This document shows, piece by piece, positions 44,648-53,334 of a DNA stretch of 64,000 nucleotides. Position 1 is the stretch's first letter. Each line of letters opens with the position of its first letter. Origin of the DNA: Verrucomicrobiota bacterium (lineage in GTDB: Bacteria; Verrucomicrobiota; Verrucomicrobiia; Opitutales; Opitutaceae); the NCBI GenBank assembly GCA_019510185.1, contig JAEKKV010000013.1, positions 124,001-188,000 of the forward strand. The letters run 5' to 3'. The notes beneath the pieces are model-generated. The model did not search any database. It saw nothing but the letters and a program-made list of their open reading frames with translations, and was not told where the DNA came from. The position numbers were made by a program, and so were the translations under genes.

Positions 44648-44694
44648 CGAAAGCGTCCTATGCCTGCATGGGCCGGACGACAGGGATGGTAACG

Positions 44695-45921
44695 TTACTT
44701 GAGTGCCGCCGCGATGCGGGTGAGGGCTTTCTCGACGTTTTCGCGCGAGTTGAAGGCGCTGATGCGCACGTGGCCCTCGCCACATTTGCCGAAGCCGGCG
44801 CCCGGAGTGCACACGACTTGGGCCTCGTTGAGCAGTTTGTCGAAGAAGGCCCACGAATCGGTGCCGGTGTTGACCCAGATGTAGGGGGCATTGTCGCCGC
44901 CGATGCAGCTGAAGCCGAGTTTCTTGACCGCTTCGCGGATGAGCGCGGCGTTGGCCAGATAGAAGTCGGTCATGGCCTTCACCTGGGCCTTGCCGGCGTC
45001 GCTGTAGATCGCGGCGGCGGCCTTCTGCACGGGGTAGGAGACGCCGTTGAACTTGGTCGTGTGGCGGCGGTTCCAGAGGGCGTGGACGGGGTGGGCATTG
45101 CCCGCCTGGTCATAGGCGACGAGCGACTTCGGGACGACGGTGTAGGCGCAGCGCGTGCCGGTGAAACCGGCGGTCTTAGAAAAGCTGCGGAACTCGATGG
45201 CGACGTCGCGCGCCCCTTCGATCTCGTAGATGGAGTGGGGGATCTTCGGGTCGCGGATGTACGCCTCGTAGGCGCTGTCGAAGAGGATGATGGCGCGGTT
45301 GGCCTTGGCGTAGGCGACCCAGGCCGTGAGCTGTTCGCGGGTGGCGACGGCGCCGGTGGGATTATTGGGGAAGCAGAGGTAGATGAGGTCCGTGGCGACC
45401 GGGGGAATGGCGGGAACGTAGCCGTTGGCGGGCGTGCTTTCGAGATAGGTGATCCCGGCGTAACGGCCGTCGAGGTTGGCGCCGGTGCGGCCGGCCATGA
45501 CATTGGTGTCGACGTAGACCGGATACACAGGATCCGGGATGGCGAGTTTCAGGCCCTCGGTGGCGAAGATTTCCTGGATGTTGCCGCAGTCGCACTTGGA
45601 GCCGTCGGAGACGAAAATCTCGTCGGCCTCGATGGCGGCGCCGCGGGCCTTGTAGTCGTGTTGGGCGATGAGATCGCGGAGAAAGGCGTAGCCCTGCTCG
45701 GGACCGTAGCCCTTGAAGGTGGCGCGATTCGCCAGTTCTTCGGCGCCGCTCTTGAGTGCATCGATGCAAACCTGCGGCAGGGGCTCGGTGACGTCGCCGA
45801 TGCCGAGGCGGATGACCGGCTTATCCGGGTTGGCCGTGGTGAAGGCCGTCACGCGCTTGGCGATGTCGGAAAACAGGTAGGAGGCCTTCAGCTTGAGGTA
45901 GTTTTCGTTGATGCGGATCAT
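44695..45921 (-). CDS. dapL: LL-diaminopimelate aminotransferase
   Basis: 408-residue class I/II PLP aminotransferase converting tetrahydrodipicolinate directly to LL-diaminopimelate for lysine and peptidoglycan. Marks of DapL are [10 protein letters not shown] near the N-terminus, [61 protein letters not shown], the PLP lysine in [19 protein letters not shown] and [20 protein letters not shown]. The single-step DapL route is known from plants, Chlamydiae, Verrucomicrobiota and some other bacteria, which supports the taxonomic inference. Stands alone between terminators and the divergent panC gene. Confidence 0.96.
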   Translation of the reverse strand: MIRINENYLKLKASYLFSDIAKRVTAFTTANPDKPVIRLGIGDVTEPLPQVCIDALKSGAEELANRATFKGYGPEQGYAFLRDLIAQHDYKARGAAIEADEIFVSDGSKCDCGNIQEIFATEGLKLAIPDPVYPVYVDTNVMAGRTGANLDGRYAGITYLESTPANGYVPAIPPVATDLIYLCFPNNPTGAVATREQLTAWVAYAKANRAIILFDSAYEAYIRDPKIPHSIYEIEGARDVAIEFRSFSKTAGFTGTRCAYTVVPKSLVAYDQAGNAHPVHALWNRRHTTKFNGVSYPVQKAAAAIYSDAGKAQVKAMTDFYLANAALIREAVKKLGFSCIGGDNAPYIWVNTGTDSWAFFDKLLNEAQVVCTPGAGFGKCGEGHVRISAFNSRENVEKALTRIAAALK

Positions 45922-46034
45922 GATTGGACGGGTGAAAGAAAAGTAAGAGTGGGATTTGGCGGGCGAAAAACTTGAATAAGCGGCTGGGTGGGGCTTAGTT
46001 CAAGCCTCGCGTTTCCCCCCACGCCCTTCGCTTC

Positions 46035-46880
46035 ATGCAAACAATCACGTCGGTTTTAGAAATGCAGACGCTGGCCGAGGATCTCCGGTCCAAAGGCCAG
46101 ATCATCGGGCTGGTGCCGACCATGGGGGCGCTGCACGAGGGCCATGTGAGCCTGATCAAGCTCGCCGCCGAGCAAGCCGACACCGTGGTGGTTTCCATTT
46201 TCGTCAACCCGGCGCAATTCGGCCCCAGCGAGGATTTTTCGAAGTACCCGCGCACCCTCGAGGCCGACGCGGCCGCGTGCGAGGCGGCGGGAGCCGACAT
46301 CGTTTTCGCGCCGGCCGCCGAGGAGATTTATCCGAAGGGGTATTCCACGTATATCGTGGAGGAGTTCATCGCCAAGCCGCTCGAAGGCGTTTCGCGGCCG
46401 AGTCACTTTCGCGGGGTCACGACGATCGTGGCGAAGCTGTTCAATATCGTGCGTCCGGACCTCGCCGTTTTCGGCCAGAAGGACGCCCAGCAGGTGGCCG
46501 TGATCAAGAAAATGGTCATCGACCTGAATTTTACCGTCGATGTGGTGGTCGCGCCCACCCTCCGCGAGCCGGACGGTCTCGCGATGAGTTCGCGCAACCG
46601 CTACCTCACCGCCACGCAGCGCGTCGAAGCGCTGGTCATCCACCGGGCGCTGCGCAAGGCCGCCGAAATGGTCGCCGCCGGCGAGCTCCGCGTGGACCGG
46701 CTGATCGCCGAGGCCACGCATCTCATCGGCCAGCACCGCCGGGTGCGCATCATTTATGTTTCGATCGTGGATCGGACGACGATGGTGGCCGTCAGGGGCG
46801 AGATCACGCCGGGTCAGGCGACCATGACCATTGCCGCGTGGGTCGACGAGGTTCGCCTGATCGACAACGAGGTGCTTTGA
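46035..46880 (+). CDS. panC: Pantothenate synthetase
   Basis: 281-residue ligase joining pantoate and beta-alanine with ATP. VPTMGALHEGHVSLIKLA has the HIGH-type nucleotide motif, VVSIFVNPAQFGPSEDFSKYPR the pantoate site, FRGVTTIVAKLFNIVRPDLAVFGQKDAQQ the central block, and LREPDGLAMSSRNRYL the KMSKS-like loop. Followed after five bases by nadB, giving a small cofactor operon (CoA and NAD). Confidence 0.96.
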   Translation: MQTITSVLEMQTLAEDLRSKGQIIGLVPTMGALHEGHVSLIKLAAEQADTVVVSIFVNPAQFGPSEDFSKYPRTLEADAAACEAAGADIVFAPAAEEIYPKGYSTYIVEEFIAKPLEGVSRPSHFRGVTTIVAKLFNIVRPDLAVFGQKDAQQVAVIKKMVIDLNFTVDVVVAPTLREPDGLAMSSRNRYLTATQRVEALVIHRALRKAAEMVAAGELRVDRLIAEATHLIGQHRRVRIIYVSIVDRTTMVAVRGEITPGQATMTIAAWVDEVRLIDNEVL

Positions 46881-46885
46881 GCGTC

Positions 46886-48484
46886 GTGAGCAATTCCTTC
46901 GATGTCCTGGTCATCGGCAGCGGGATCGCCGGCCTGAGTTTCGCGCTCAAGGTCGCCCAGCGTGGGCATTCTGTCGCGATTCTCACCAAAAAGAACAAGG
47001 CCGATTCCAACACCAACTGGGCTCAGGGAGGGATCGCCGTTGTCACCGGCCAGACGGACGATTTCGACAAGCACGTCCGCGACACTCTCGTGGCGGGCGA
47101 CGGCTTGTGCGACAAAAAGGTCGTGCGCGAAATCGTCCGCGATGGTCCCGAGCGCGTGCGCGAGCTCATCGAGCTGGGCTTGAAATTTTCCCGCGATGCC
47201 GAGGGTGGTTACGATCTCGGTCGCGAAGGCGGCCACAGCGAGCGGCGGGTGCTGCACGTGAAGGACATGACGGGCAAGGCGATCGAGGCCGCGCTCATCA
47301 AGGCTCTTTCCCGCGAGCCGCGCATCGCGATGTTCGAGCACATGTTCGCCATCGACGTGATCACGCGCCGCAAACTCGGGGGCGCGCGTTTCCGCGGTCC
47401 CGACCGCGTGCTCGGCGTGCATGCGCTCGACGTTCGCGACGGGCGGGTGCTCACGTTTCGCGCGCCCGTGGTCATGCTGTCCACCGGCGGGGCGGGGCAG
47501 GCTTATCTTTATACGACCAACCCCGACATTGCCACCGGTGACGGCATCGCCATGGCCTATCGCGCGGGCGTCGAAATCCGGAACATGGAGTTCATCCAGT
47601 TCCACCCCACCGCGCTTTATTCGACGACCGCCACGCGTTTTCTGATCAGCGAGGCCGTTCGCGGCGAAGGCGCCGTTCTGCGCAACCTGGCGGGCGAGGC
47701 TTTCATGAAGGGCTATCACAAGATGGCCGACCTCGCTCCGCGCGACATCGTTGCCCGTGCCATCGACACCGAGATGAAGAAGTCCGGCGCGCCTCATGTG
47801 TGGCTCGATATCCGGCATCGCAACGAAGTTTTCCTGCGCACGCGCTTTCCGCAGATTTACCAGACCTGCAAGGGGCTCGGGATCAACATCGCCAAAGACA
47901 TGATTCCGGTCGTGCCCGCTGCCCACTATACTTGCGGTGGTGTCGCCACGACGCTTTCGGCCGAAACCTCGCTCGACGGGCTCTACGCCTGCGGCGAGGT
48001 CGCCTGCACCGGCTTGCATGGCGCCAACCGCCTCGCGTCCAACTCGCTCCTCGAGGCCGTCGTCATGGCGCATCGCGGCGCCCAGTCGGTGGACCGTTAT
48101 CTTTCCGCCGCTCGCAAGCTGCCCCAAGCCGTCATTCCCGAGTGGGTTGATTTGGGCGGGGGTGATACCGACGAACGCGTGGTCGTGACGCACAATTGGG
48201 AGGAACTGCGCCGCACCATGTGGGATTACGTGAGCATCATGCGCACGACCAAGCGGCTGGAGCGCGCCCGCACCCGCATCGCCAACCTCGAACGCGAAAT
48301 CCAGGAGTACTACTGGAACTTCTCCGTTGATTCGCGCCTGCTGGAACTGCGCAACCTGATCCAAGTCGCCGCCTTGATCGTCGATTGCGGCCTGCAGCGT
48401 CACGAAAGCCGGGGTCTGCACGCCATCGCCGATTACCCCAAAAAGAACAAAGTCGCTCGCGACTCCTCCCTTCGTAAAACGTAA
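46886..48484 (+). CDS. nadB: L-aspartate oxidase
   Basis: 532-residue flavoprotein that oxidises L-aspartate to iminoaspartate for NAD synthesis. FDVLVIGSGIAGLSFALKVAQ is the FAD-binding fold; NTNWAQGGIAVV, EGGHSERRVLHVKDMTG, IQFHPTALYS, DLAPRDIVARAID, HYTCGGVATTLSAETS and GEVACTGLHGANRLASNSLLEA follow; the C-terminal helical domain ends the protein. GTG at 46886 or TTG at 46877 are the only sensible starts; GTG is chosen. It is five bases behind panC. nadA and nadC are not in the window. Confidence 0.94.
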   Translation: MSNSFDVLVIGSGIAGLSFALKVAQRGHSVAILTKKNKADSNTNWAQGGIAVVTGQTDDFDKHVRDTLVAGDGLCDKKVVREIVRDGPERVRELIELGLKFSRDAEGGYDLGREGGHSERRVLHVKDMTGKAIEAALIKALSREPRIAMFEHMFAIDVITRRKLGGARFRGPDRVLGVHALDVRDGRVLTFRAPVVMLSTGGAGQAYLYTTNPDIATGDGIAMAYRAGVEIRNMEFIQFHPTALYSTTATRFLISEAVRGEGAVLRNLAGEAFMKGYHKMADLAPRDIVARAIDTEMKKSGAPHVWLDIRHRNEVFLRTRFPQIYQTCKGLGINIAKDMIPVVPAAHYTCGGVATTLSAETSLDGLYACGEVACTGLHGANRLASNSLLEAVVMAHRGAQSVDRYLSAARKLPQAVIPEWVDLGGGDTDERVVVTHNWEELRRTMWDYVSIMRTTKRLERARTRIANLEREIQEYYWNFSVDSRLLELRNLIQVAALIVDCGLQRHESRGLHAIADYPKKNKVARDSSLRKT

Positions 48485-48587
48485 CGTTCCGCTTGGTCGG
48501 ATGCCGGCCGATGAGCCGAAGCAGGGGTGTGAGTAACCTGTGAGGCACGCGGCACGCCCCGGGCGCCTAACTATTGAATATCATTCA

Positions 48588-48737
48588 TGATAGATTCAAG
48601 CTGCTTTAGAAAAACAAGTTACGCTTGCTCTCTTTTCATTTGCGAGGCGTCTCTTGTGACGCATGGGTGACGGACACCTGTTAGCATCTTTGGAAAGTTA
48701 AGGCCGGTTTGGTAGATTTTGGTGGAAATCTATCAAA
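48588..48737 (+). promoter_or_regulatory. Candidate operator region of the rhamnose aldolase operon
   Basis: The 9-mer AATCTATCA is present at 48588-48596 (minus) and 48727-48735 (plus). The latter is half of an inverted repeat: TTTGGTAGATTT (48708-48719), six bases, AAATCTATCAAA (48726-48737), with one mismatch. The same 9-mer occurs twice before mqo at 60995-61024. Confidence 0.6.
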
Positions 48738-48763
48738 TTCTACCATTTTTTAATTCTCCCCTC

Positions 48764-49540
48764 ATGTCCAACGCCGCCTCCACCCCCGCTGATCTGAAAA
48801 CCCGCTTATTCGAGCTCTCGCACCAACTGGGCCGCGAAGAGCGCAAACTCGCCATCCTTGGCGAAGGCAACACGTCCACCCGCCTGTCCGAAACCACGTT
48901 TTTGGTAAAGGCGTCCGGTTCCAATCTGGCCACGCTCAGTGCCGCCGGCGTGACCGAGTGCCGTTTCGACGGGCTCCTTCCGCTGCTCAAGGCGAAGGCG
49001 ATGAGCGACGCCGTCATCGACGAAAAACTTTTCGCTTCCCGCGTCAGCGGCGAGGCCCGCAAGCCCTCCGTCGAAGCGATCTTTCACGCCTACCTGCTCA
49101 CGTTGCCGGGGGTGAATTTCGTGGGGCACACCCATCCCATCGCGGTCAACGCCCTCCTGTGCTCGAAACATGCGCGCACGTTTGCGAAGCGCCGCCTCTT
49201 CCCCGACGAGATCGTGTGCTGCGGCGTTGAGAGCGTGTTCGTTCCCTACACGGATCCGGGCCTGAAGCTCTCGCAAGCCATCAAAAAAGCCGTCGAGGCT
49301 TACATCAAGCGCCTCGCCCGCGCGCCCCGCGTGATCCTGCTTGAGAATCATGGTCTGATCGCTCTCGGCGCGACGCCCGAGGCCGTGCTCGCCGCGACGC
49401 TCATGGCGGTGAAAGCCGCCGAGATTTTTGTCGGCGCGGCTTCGATCGGGACCGCCCCCCGGTTCCTCACCCCCGCGCAGGTCGTCCGCATTGCCGGCCG
49501 CCCCGACGAGCACTACCGCCAAAAAGCCCTCGGGCTCTGA
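48764..49540 (+). CDS. Class II aldolase/adducin-family protein
   Basis: 258-residue zinc-dependent aldolase. ILGEGNTSTRLSETTFLVKASGSNLATL is the phosphate-binding start of the family, KPSVEAIFHAYLLTLPGVNFVGHTHPIAVNALLC provides acid and zinc-histidine residues (HTH), and LLENHGLIALG a further histidine. Relatives include FucA and RhaD, which split fuculose- or rhamnulose-1-phosphate. Because the next gene already encodes a rhamnulose-1-phosphate aldolase domain, this one may act on a related sugar phosphate. ATG at 48764 is used; the earlier start lies inside the putative operator. Followed after 75 bases by the bifunctional gene. Confidence 0.88.
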   Translation: MSNAASTPADLKTRLFELSHQLGREERKLAILGEGNTSTRLSETTFLVKASGSNLATLSAAGVTECRFDGLLPLLKAKAMSDAVIDEKLFASRVSGEARKPSVEAIFHAYLLTLPGVNFVGHTHPIAVNALLCSKHARTFAKRRLFPDEIVCCGVESVFVPYTDPGLKLSQAIKKAVEAYIKRLARAPRVILLENHGLIALGATPEAVLAATLMAVKAAEIFVGAASIGTAPRFLTPAQVVRIAGRPDEHYRQKALGL

Positions 49541-49615
49541 CCGGCGCAGTCCGGCTCCTCCCGCGTTTTTCTCCGACTTCCCGCTCCAGCTATTTTCACA
49601 CAACCACACCCATTC

Positions 49616-51808
49616 ATGTCCTCCTACAAATTCGTCAATTACCTCTGGGATGATGCCAAGGCTGCGTCCCTCGATCCCGTTGGTCGTCTGATCTATCGCT
49701 CCAATCTCCTGGGCAGCGACCAGCGCATCACCAACACCGGCGGCGGCAACACCTCGGCCAAAATCATGGAGAAGGACCCGCTTTCCGGCCAGCCGGTCGA
49801 GGTCCTCTGGGTCAAGGGCTCCGGCGGCGATCTCCGCACCAGCACCCGCGAAAATTTCTCCTCTCTCTACCAGCAGAAGCTGCTCGATCTCCAGAAACTC
49901 TACGCTGGCCGCCCCGACAAGGGCCTGAAGTCGCAGGCCGAGGACGACATGGTCGGCATGTTCTCCCACGCCACGTTTAATCTCAACCCCCGCGCCTCCT
50001 CGATCGACACGACGCTCCACAGCTTCCTTCCCGGCAAGCACGTCGATCACATGCACCCGAACGCGATCATCGCCATCGCGGCCTCGGCCAATCGCGAAAA
50101 GCTTACGCAGGACATCTTCGGCGGTCAGATGGCCTACGTTCCCTGGATGCGCCCCGGCTTCGAACTCGGCCTCGCCATGCAGGAGATCGCCAGGAAGCAG
50201 CCTAACGTGAAGGCCATCATGATGGGCCAGCACGGCTTCATCTCATGGGATGACGACGAGAAGATCTGCTACGCGCACACCCTCGACTTCATCGAGAAGG
50301 CCGCCGCCTACATCGAGGCCAAGTACGCCGCCAAGGGTGGTGACGCCAAGGCCTTTGGCGGACAGAAATACGCCACGCTCGAACTCGAAAAACGCAACGC
50401 CACCTTCGCCGCCATCCTCCCTTGGCTCCGCGGCCAGGTCTCCAAGGAAAAGCGCTTTGTCGGCACCGTGCAGGACGACGAGAAGATCCTCCGCTTCGTC
50501 AACTCAAAGGACGCCGCCCGCCTCGCCGAACTCGGCACGAGCTGCCCCGACCATTTCCTCCGCACCAAGATCAAGCCCCTCTACGTGGACTGGAATCCGC
50601 AGGCCGAGGACCTCGCCGCGCTGAAGGCGAAACTCGCCGCCGGCCTCGAACAGTACCGCAAGGACTACGCCGCCTACTACGCGAAGTGCAAACACGCCAA
50701 CTCGCCCGCGCAGCGTGACCCGAATCCCACCGTCGTTCTCATCCCCGGCCTCGGCCTGATCGCCTGGGGCAAGGACAAGTCCGAGAGCCGTGTCACCGCC
50801 GAATTCTACAACTGCGCCGTCGAAGTCATGCGCGGCGCCGAGGCCATCGACACCTACGTCGCCCTCCCGCTCCAGGAAGCCTTCGACATCGAGTATTGGC
50901 TCCTTGAAGAGGCCAAGCTCAAGCGCATGCCCGCCGAGAAGGAACTCGCCCGCCAGGTCATCGTCGTCATCGGCGCCGGTTCCGGCATCGGCAAGGAAAC
51001 CGCCCACCGCCTCGTCAAGGAAGGCGCCCACATCGTGTGCGTTGACCTCAACGCCGCCGCCGCCGAAGCCACCGCCAAAGAGATCGAGGCCAAATATGGC
51101 GTCGGCATCGGTGTCGCCGGCACCGGCCTGTCCGCCTGCGGCCCCGCGCTCGGCCTCGCCGCCAACATCACCGACCGCGCCAGCATCCGTGCGATGTTGG
51201 ACAAAGTCGCGCTCGCCTACGGCGGCTTCGACAGCATCTGCGTGACCGCCGGCATCTTCGTGCCCTCCGACACCTCGGGTCACATCCCCGACGACAAGTG
51301 GGCGCTCACCTTCAACATCAACGTCACCGGCAGCTACCTCGTCGCCGACGAAGCCTTCAAGACCTGGAAAGAGCAGGGCCTGCGCGGCAACCTCGTCCTC
51401 ACGACCTCGGCCAACGCCGCCGTCGCGAAGAAAGGCTCGCTTGCCTATGACACCTCGAAGGCCGCCGCCAACCATCTCGTGCGCGAGCTCGCCATCGAGC
51501 TGTCCCCGCTGGTGCGCGTCAACGGCGTCGCCCCCGCGACCGTCGTGCAAGGCTCCGCGATGTTCCCCCGCGACCGCGTGATCGGCTCGCTGGCGAAATA
51601 CAACATCCCCTACACCGACGACGAGGCGACCGACAGCCTCGTGACCAAGCTGGCCCAGTTCTACGCCGACCGTACGCTGACGAAGAGCCCGATCACCCCG
51701 GCCGACCAAGCCGAGGCCTACTTCCTTCTCGTGACGAAGCGCCTCAGCAAGACCACCGGCCAAGTCATCACCGTCGATGGCGGCCTCCACGAGGCGTTCC
51801 TGCGGTAA
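49616..51808 (+). CDS. Bifunctional rhamnulose-1-phosphate aldolase/short-chain dehydrogenase
   Basis: 730-residue fusion enzyme of L-rhamnose catabolism. Residues about 1-420 are a class II aldolase (RITNTGGGNTSAKIME, VLWVKGSGGDLRT, zinc ligands in HVDHMHPNAIIAIAA, IMMGQHGFISWDDD). Residues about 440-730 are a Rossmann short-chain dehydrogenase (VIVVIGAGSGIGKETAHRLV, VTAGIFVPSD, catalytic Tyr-Lys in SLAYDTSKAAANHLV, GQVITVDGGL). The fused enzyme cleaves rhamnulose-1-phosphate to DHAP and lactaldehyde and oxidises the aldehyde to lactate, as in known RhaE/RhaEW-type proteins. A strong terminator follows. Rhamnose isomerase is not in the window; rhamnulokinase is at 57917-59356. Confidence 0.93.
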   Translation: MSSYKFVNYLWDDAKAASLDPVGRLIYRSNLLGSDQRITNTGGGNTSAKIMEKDPLSGQPVEVLWVKGSGGDLRTSTRENFSSLYQQKLLDLQKLYAGRPDKGLKSQAEDDMVGMFSHATFNLNPRASSIDTTLHSFLPGKHVDHMHPNAIIAIAASANREKLTQDIFGGQMAYVPWMRPGFELGLAMQEIARKQPNVKAIMMGQHGFISWDDDEKICYAHTLDFIEKAAAYIEAKYAAKGGDAKAFGGQKYATLELEKRNATFAAILPWLRGQVSKEKRFVGTVQDDEKILRFVNSKDAARLAELGTSCPDHFLRTKIKPLYVDWNPQAEDLAALKAKLAAGLEQYRKDYAAYYAKCKHANSPAQRDPNPTVVLIPGLGLIAWGKDKSESRVTAEFYNCAVEVMRGAEAIDTYVALPLQEAFDIEYWLLEEAKLKRMPAEKELARQVIVVIGAGSGIGKETAHRLVKEGAHIVCVDLNAAAAEATAKEIEAKYGVGIGVAGTGLSACGPALGLAANITDRASIRAMLDKVALAYGGFDSICVTAGIFVPSDTSGHIPDDKWALTFNINVTGSYLVADEAFKTWKEQGLRGNLVLTTSANAAVAKKGSLAYDTSKAAANHLVRELAIELSPLVRVNGVAPATVVQGSAMFPRDRVIGSLAKYNIPYTDDEATDSLVTKLAQFYADRTLTKSPITPADQAEAYFLLVTKRLSKTTGQVITVDGGLHEAFLR

Positions 51809-51830
51809 TTACGATCTGAGGAAAACCAAA

Positions 51831-51862
51831 GCCGCGCATCCGCAAGGGTGCGCGGCTTTTTT
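51831..51862 (+). terminator. Rho-independent terminator after the aldolase operon
   Basis: GCCGCGCATCC (51831-51841) pairs with GGGTGCGCGGC (51846-51856) around a GCAA tetraloop, followed by six T. Confidence 0.92.
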
Positions 51863-52038
51863 ATGCAAGGATACGTGGCACCGATGATTTTGGCGACGCG
51901 GTGGTGGCGACCGCGATCCCCGAGACGGCGGCGACGGGCGCATGGCTGGCTGCGTGCGCGGCGGGGCTGGTGGCCGTGCGGATACGGTCCAGGCGACTGG
52001 CGTGAGGTGCGTGGGCTTGATTGAGTTTGGCTCAAATC

Positions 52039-52068
52039 TTGACATATTCGCTATTCGCGAATTATGTA
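52039..52068 (+). promoter_or_regulatory. Promoter with embedded palindromic operator
   Basis: Consensus -35 TTGACA (52039-52044), 18-base spacer and TATGTA (52063-52068) as -10. The spacer contains the perfect palindrome ATTCGCGAAT (52053-52062), preceded by another ATTCG. The ATG at 52077 is only nine bases past the -10, so the message would be leaderless or nearly so. The palindrome is well placed for repression by the HTH protein encoded downstream. Confidence 0.75.
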
Positions 52069-52076
52069 TTTATCTA

Positions 52077-52589
52077 ATGTTAAAAGGACAAGACGCCATT
52101 ATTGCCCTCAAGCTGTTGAGGGCGGCTCCTGAGCTGAGTTTTGCGGAGTTGGGTAAATCCGTCGGGCTCAGCGCGTCGGAGGCGCATGCCAGTGTGCGAC
52201 GATTAATCGATGCCCGGTTGGTGGAGCCTGACTCGCGCCGGGTCATTCGGCGTTCGCTTTTGCGTTTCTTGGAGCACGGCTTGCCTTTCGCTTTTCCGGC
52301 CAGCCTTCGCGAAAGCACCCGTGGTCTGCCCACTGCTTGGGGGGCTCCCGTCTTGCGTGACCACTTTTCACCTGACGAAGCACCACCAGTCTGGCCCGAT
52401 CCGGAGGGCACTGTGCGCGGCCAATCAGTGAAGCCTTTGTATCCGAGTGTCGTGTTTGCCGCGCAACGGGACCCCGAACTTTACGACCTGCTCGCGTTGG
52501 TGGATGCGCTGCGCCTCGGGCGTGCGCGTGAACGTAAGCTGGCTGAGCAGGAGTTGGAAAAACGCCTCGTCGAGGATAGCGCGTCATGA
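52077..52589 (+). CDS. Winged helix-turn-helix protein, probable antitoxin/regulator
   Basis: 170-residue cytoplasmic protein. Residues about 5-55 form a winged HTH (DAIIALKLLRAAPELSFAELG, recognition helix LSASEAHASVRRLIDARLVE). The middle (YPSVVFAAQRDPELYDLLALVDALR) and the highly charged C-terminus (RARERKLAEQELEKRL) are helical. I recall the same architecture next to nucleotidyltransferase genes in other bacteria, but no named family. Its stop overlaps the next start (ATGA). ATG at 52077 follows a strong promoter directly; the longer open frame upstream would run through that promoter. Confidence 0.82.
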   Translation: MLKGQDAIIALKLLRAAPELSFAELGKSVGLSASEAHASVRRLIDARLVEPDSRRVIRRSLLRFLEHGLPFAFPASLRESTRGLPTAWGAPVLRDHFSPDEAPPVWPDPEGTVRGQSVKPLYPSVVFAAQRDPELYDLLALVDALRLGRARERKLAEQELEKRLVEDSAS

Positions 52590-53269
52590 TCCTGCCCAAT
52601 CGACTTGCCGAAATTGCCACCAAGCTGGATACGCTGGGCCTCAACTACGTGTTTGTAGGCGGGTCCATCGTCGAGTTCCTGCTGGACTATCCCGGGCTGT
52701 CGCCGATGCGCCCTACGGATGATTTGGATCTGATTGTCGAAGTTGTTGCCGGGCGGAATTACTCCGAGGTGGAGCAAAAACTGCGGGACACCGGCTTTGC
52801 GCATGACATGTCGCCGGGTGCGCCGATGTGCCGCTGGCTGCACGACGGGATCATCATCGACATCATGCCCACCGACGGTGCGTTGCTCGGGCTCAATACG
52901 GCTTGGTTTGTGGAGGCGCTTGCGACCGCGCGGACTCACGTCATCGGTGGCGTGTCCGTGCCGATGATTTCACCGGTCGCGTTTATCGCCACCAAACTGG
53001 CTGCCTTTGCGGACCGAGGAGCGGGTGATTACCACGGCAGCCACGATCTGGAAGACATCATCACCGTGATCGACGGACGCTCGGGCATCGTGGATGAAGT
53101 TGACCAAGCGGAGCCGCGACTGCGGGCCTTTGTCACGACCAGTATTGGAAGCTTGGTTATGAATGAGGACTTCCAAGATTCGTTGTCTGGTCAGTTGCCC
53201 TTCGATGCCGCCAGCCAACGACGTCTGCCAGCCCTCCGCCAAAAGCTTCGTTTGATCGCGGGCCTCTGA
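52586..53269 (+). CDS. Nucleotidyltransferase-fold protein, AbiEii-like
   Basis: 227-residue protein of the nucleotidyltransferase superfamily. VFVGGS (GGS at residues 25-27) and PTDDLDLIVEV (D46 and D48) are the canonical G-G-S and D-x-D sites, and IIIDIMP supplies a third acidic residue (D92). SPVAFIATKLAAFADRGAGDYHGSHDLEDIITVIDGR is the helical block seen in AbiEii/AbiGii-type toxins and related orphan nucleotidyltransferases. All catalytic residues appear intact. Four-base overlap with the HTH gene implies coupled expression. Likely a toxin of a type IV-like toxin-antitoxin or abortive-infection module, but function is inferred from architecture only. Confidence 0.8.
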   Translation: MILPNRLAEIATKLDTLGLNYVFVGGSIVEFLLDYPGLSPMRPTDDLDLIVEVVAGRNYSEVEQKLRDTGFAHDMSPGAPMCRWLHDGIIIDIMPTDGALLGLNTAWFVEALATARTHVIGGVSVPMISPVAFIATKLAAFADRGAGDYHGSHDLEDIITVIDGRSGIVDEVDQAEPRLRAFVTTSIGSLVMNEDFQDSLSGQLPFDAASQRRLPALRQKLRLIAGL

Positions 53270-53334
53270 AGGCCTCAGTCGAGCATGTCAGCTTTGGGCT
53301 TCTGTCTCGCAACAATCTCCGTCCGCTGGCGCTT

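Noticed and set aside
46277..46885. 203-codon N-terminal extension of nadB
   Set aside because: Shadow frame inside panC; the flavin-binding start is at FDVLVIGSG just after 46886.
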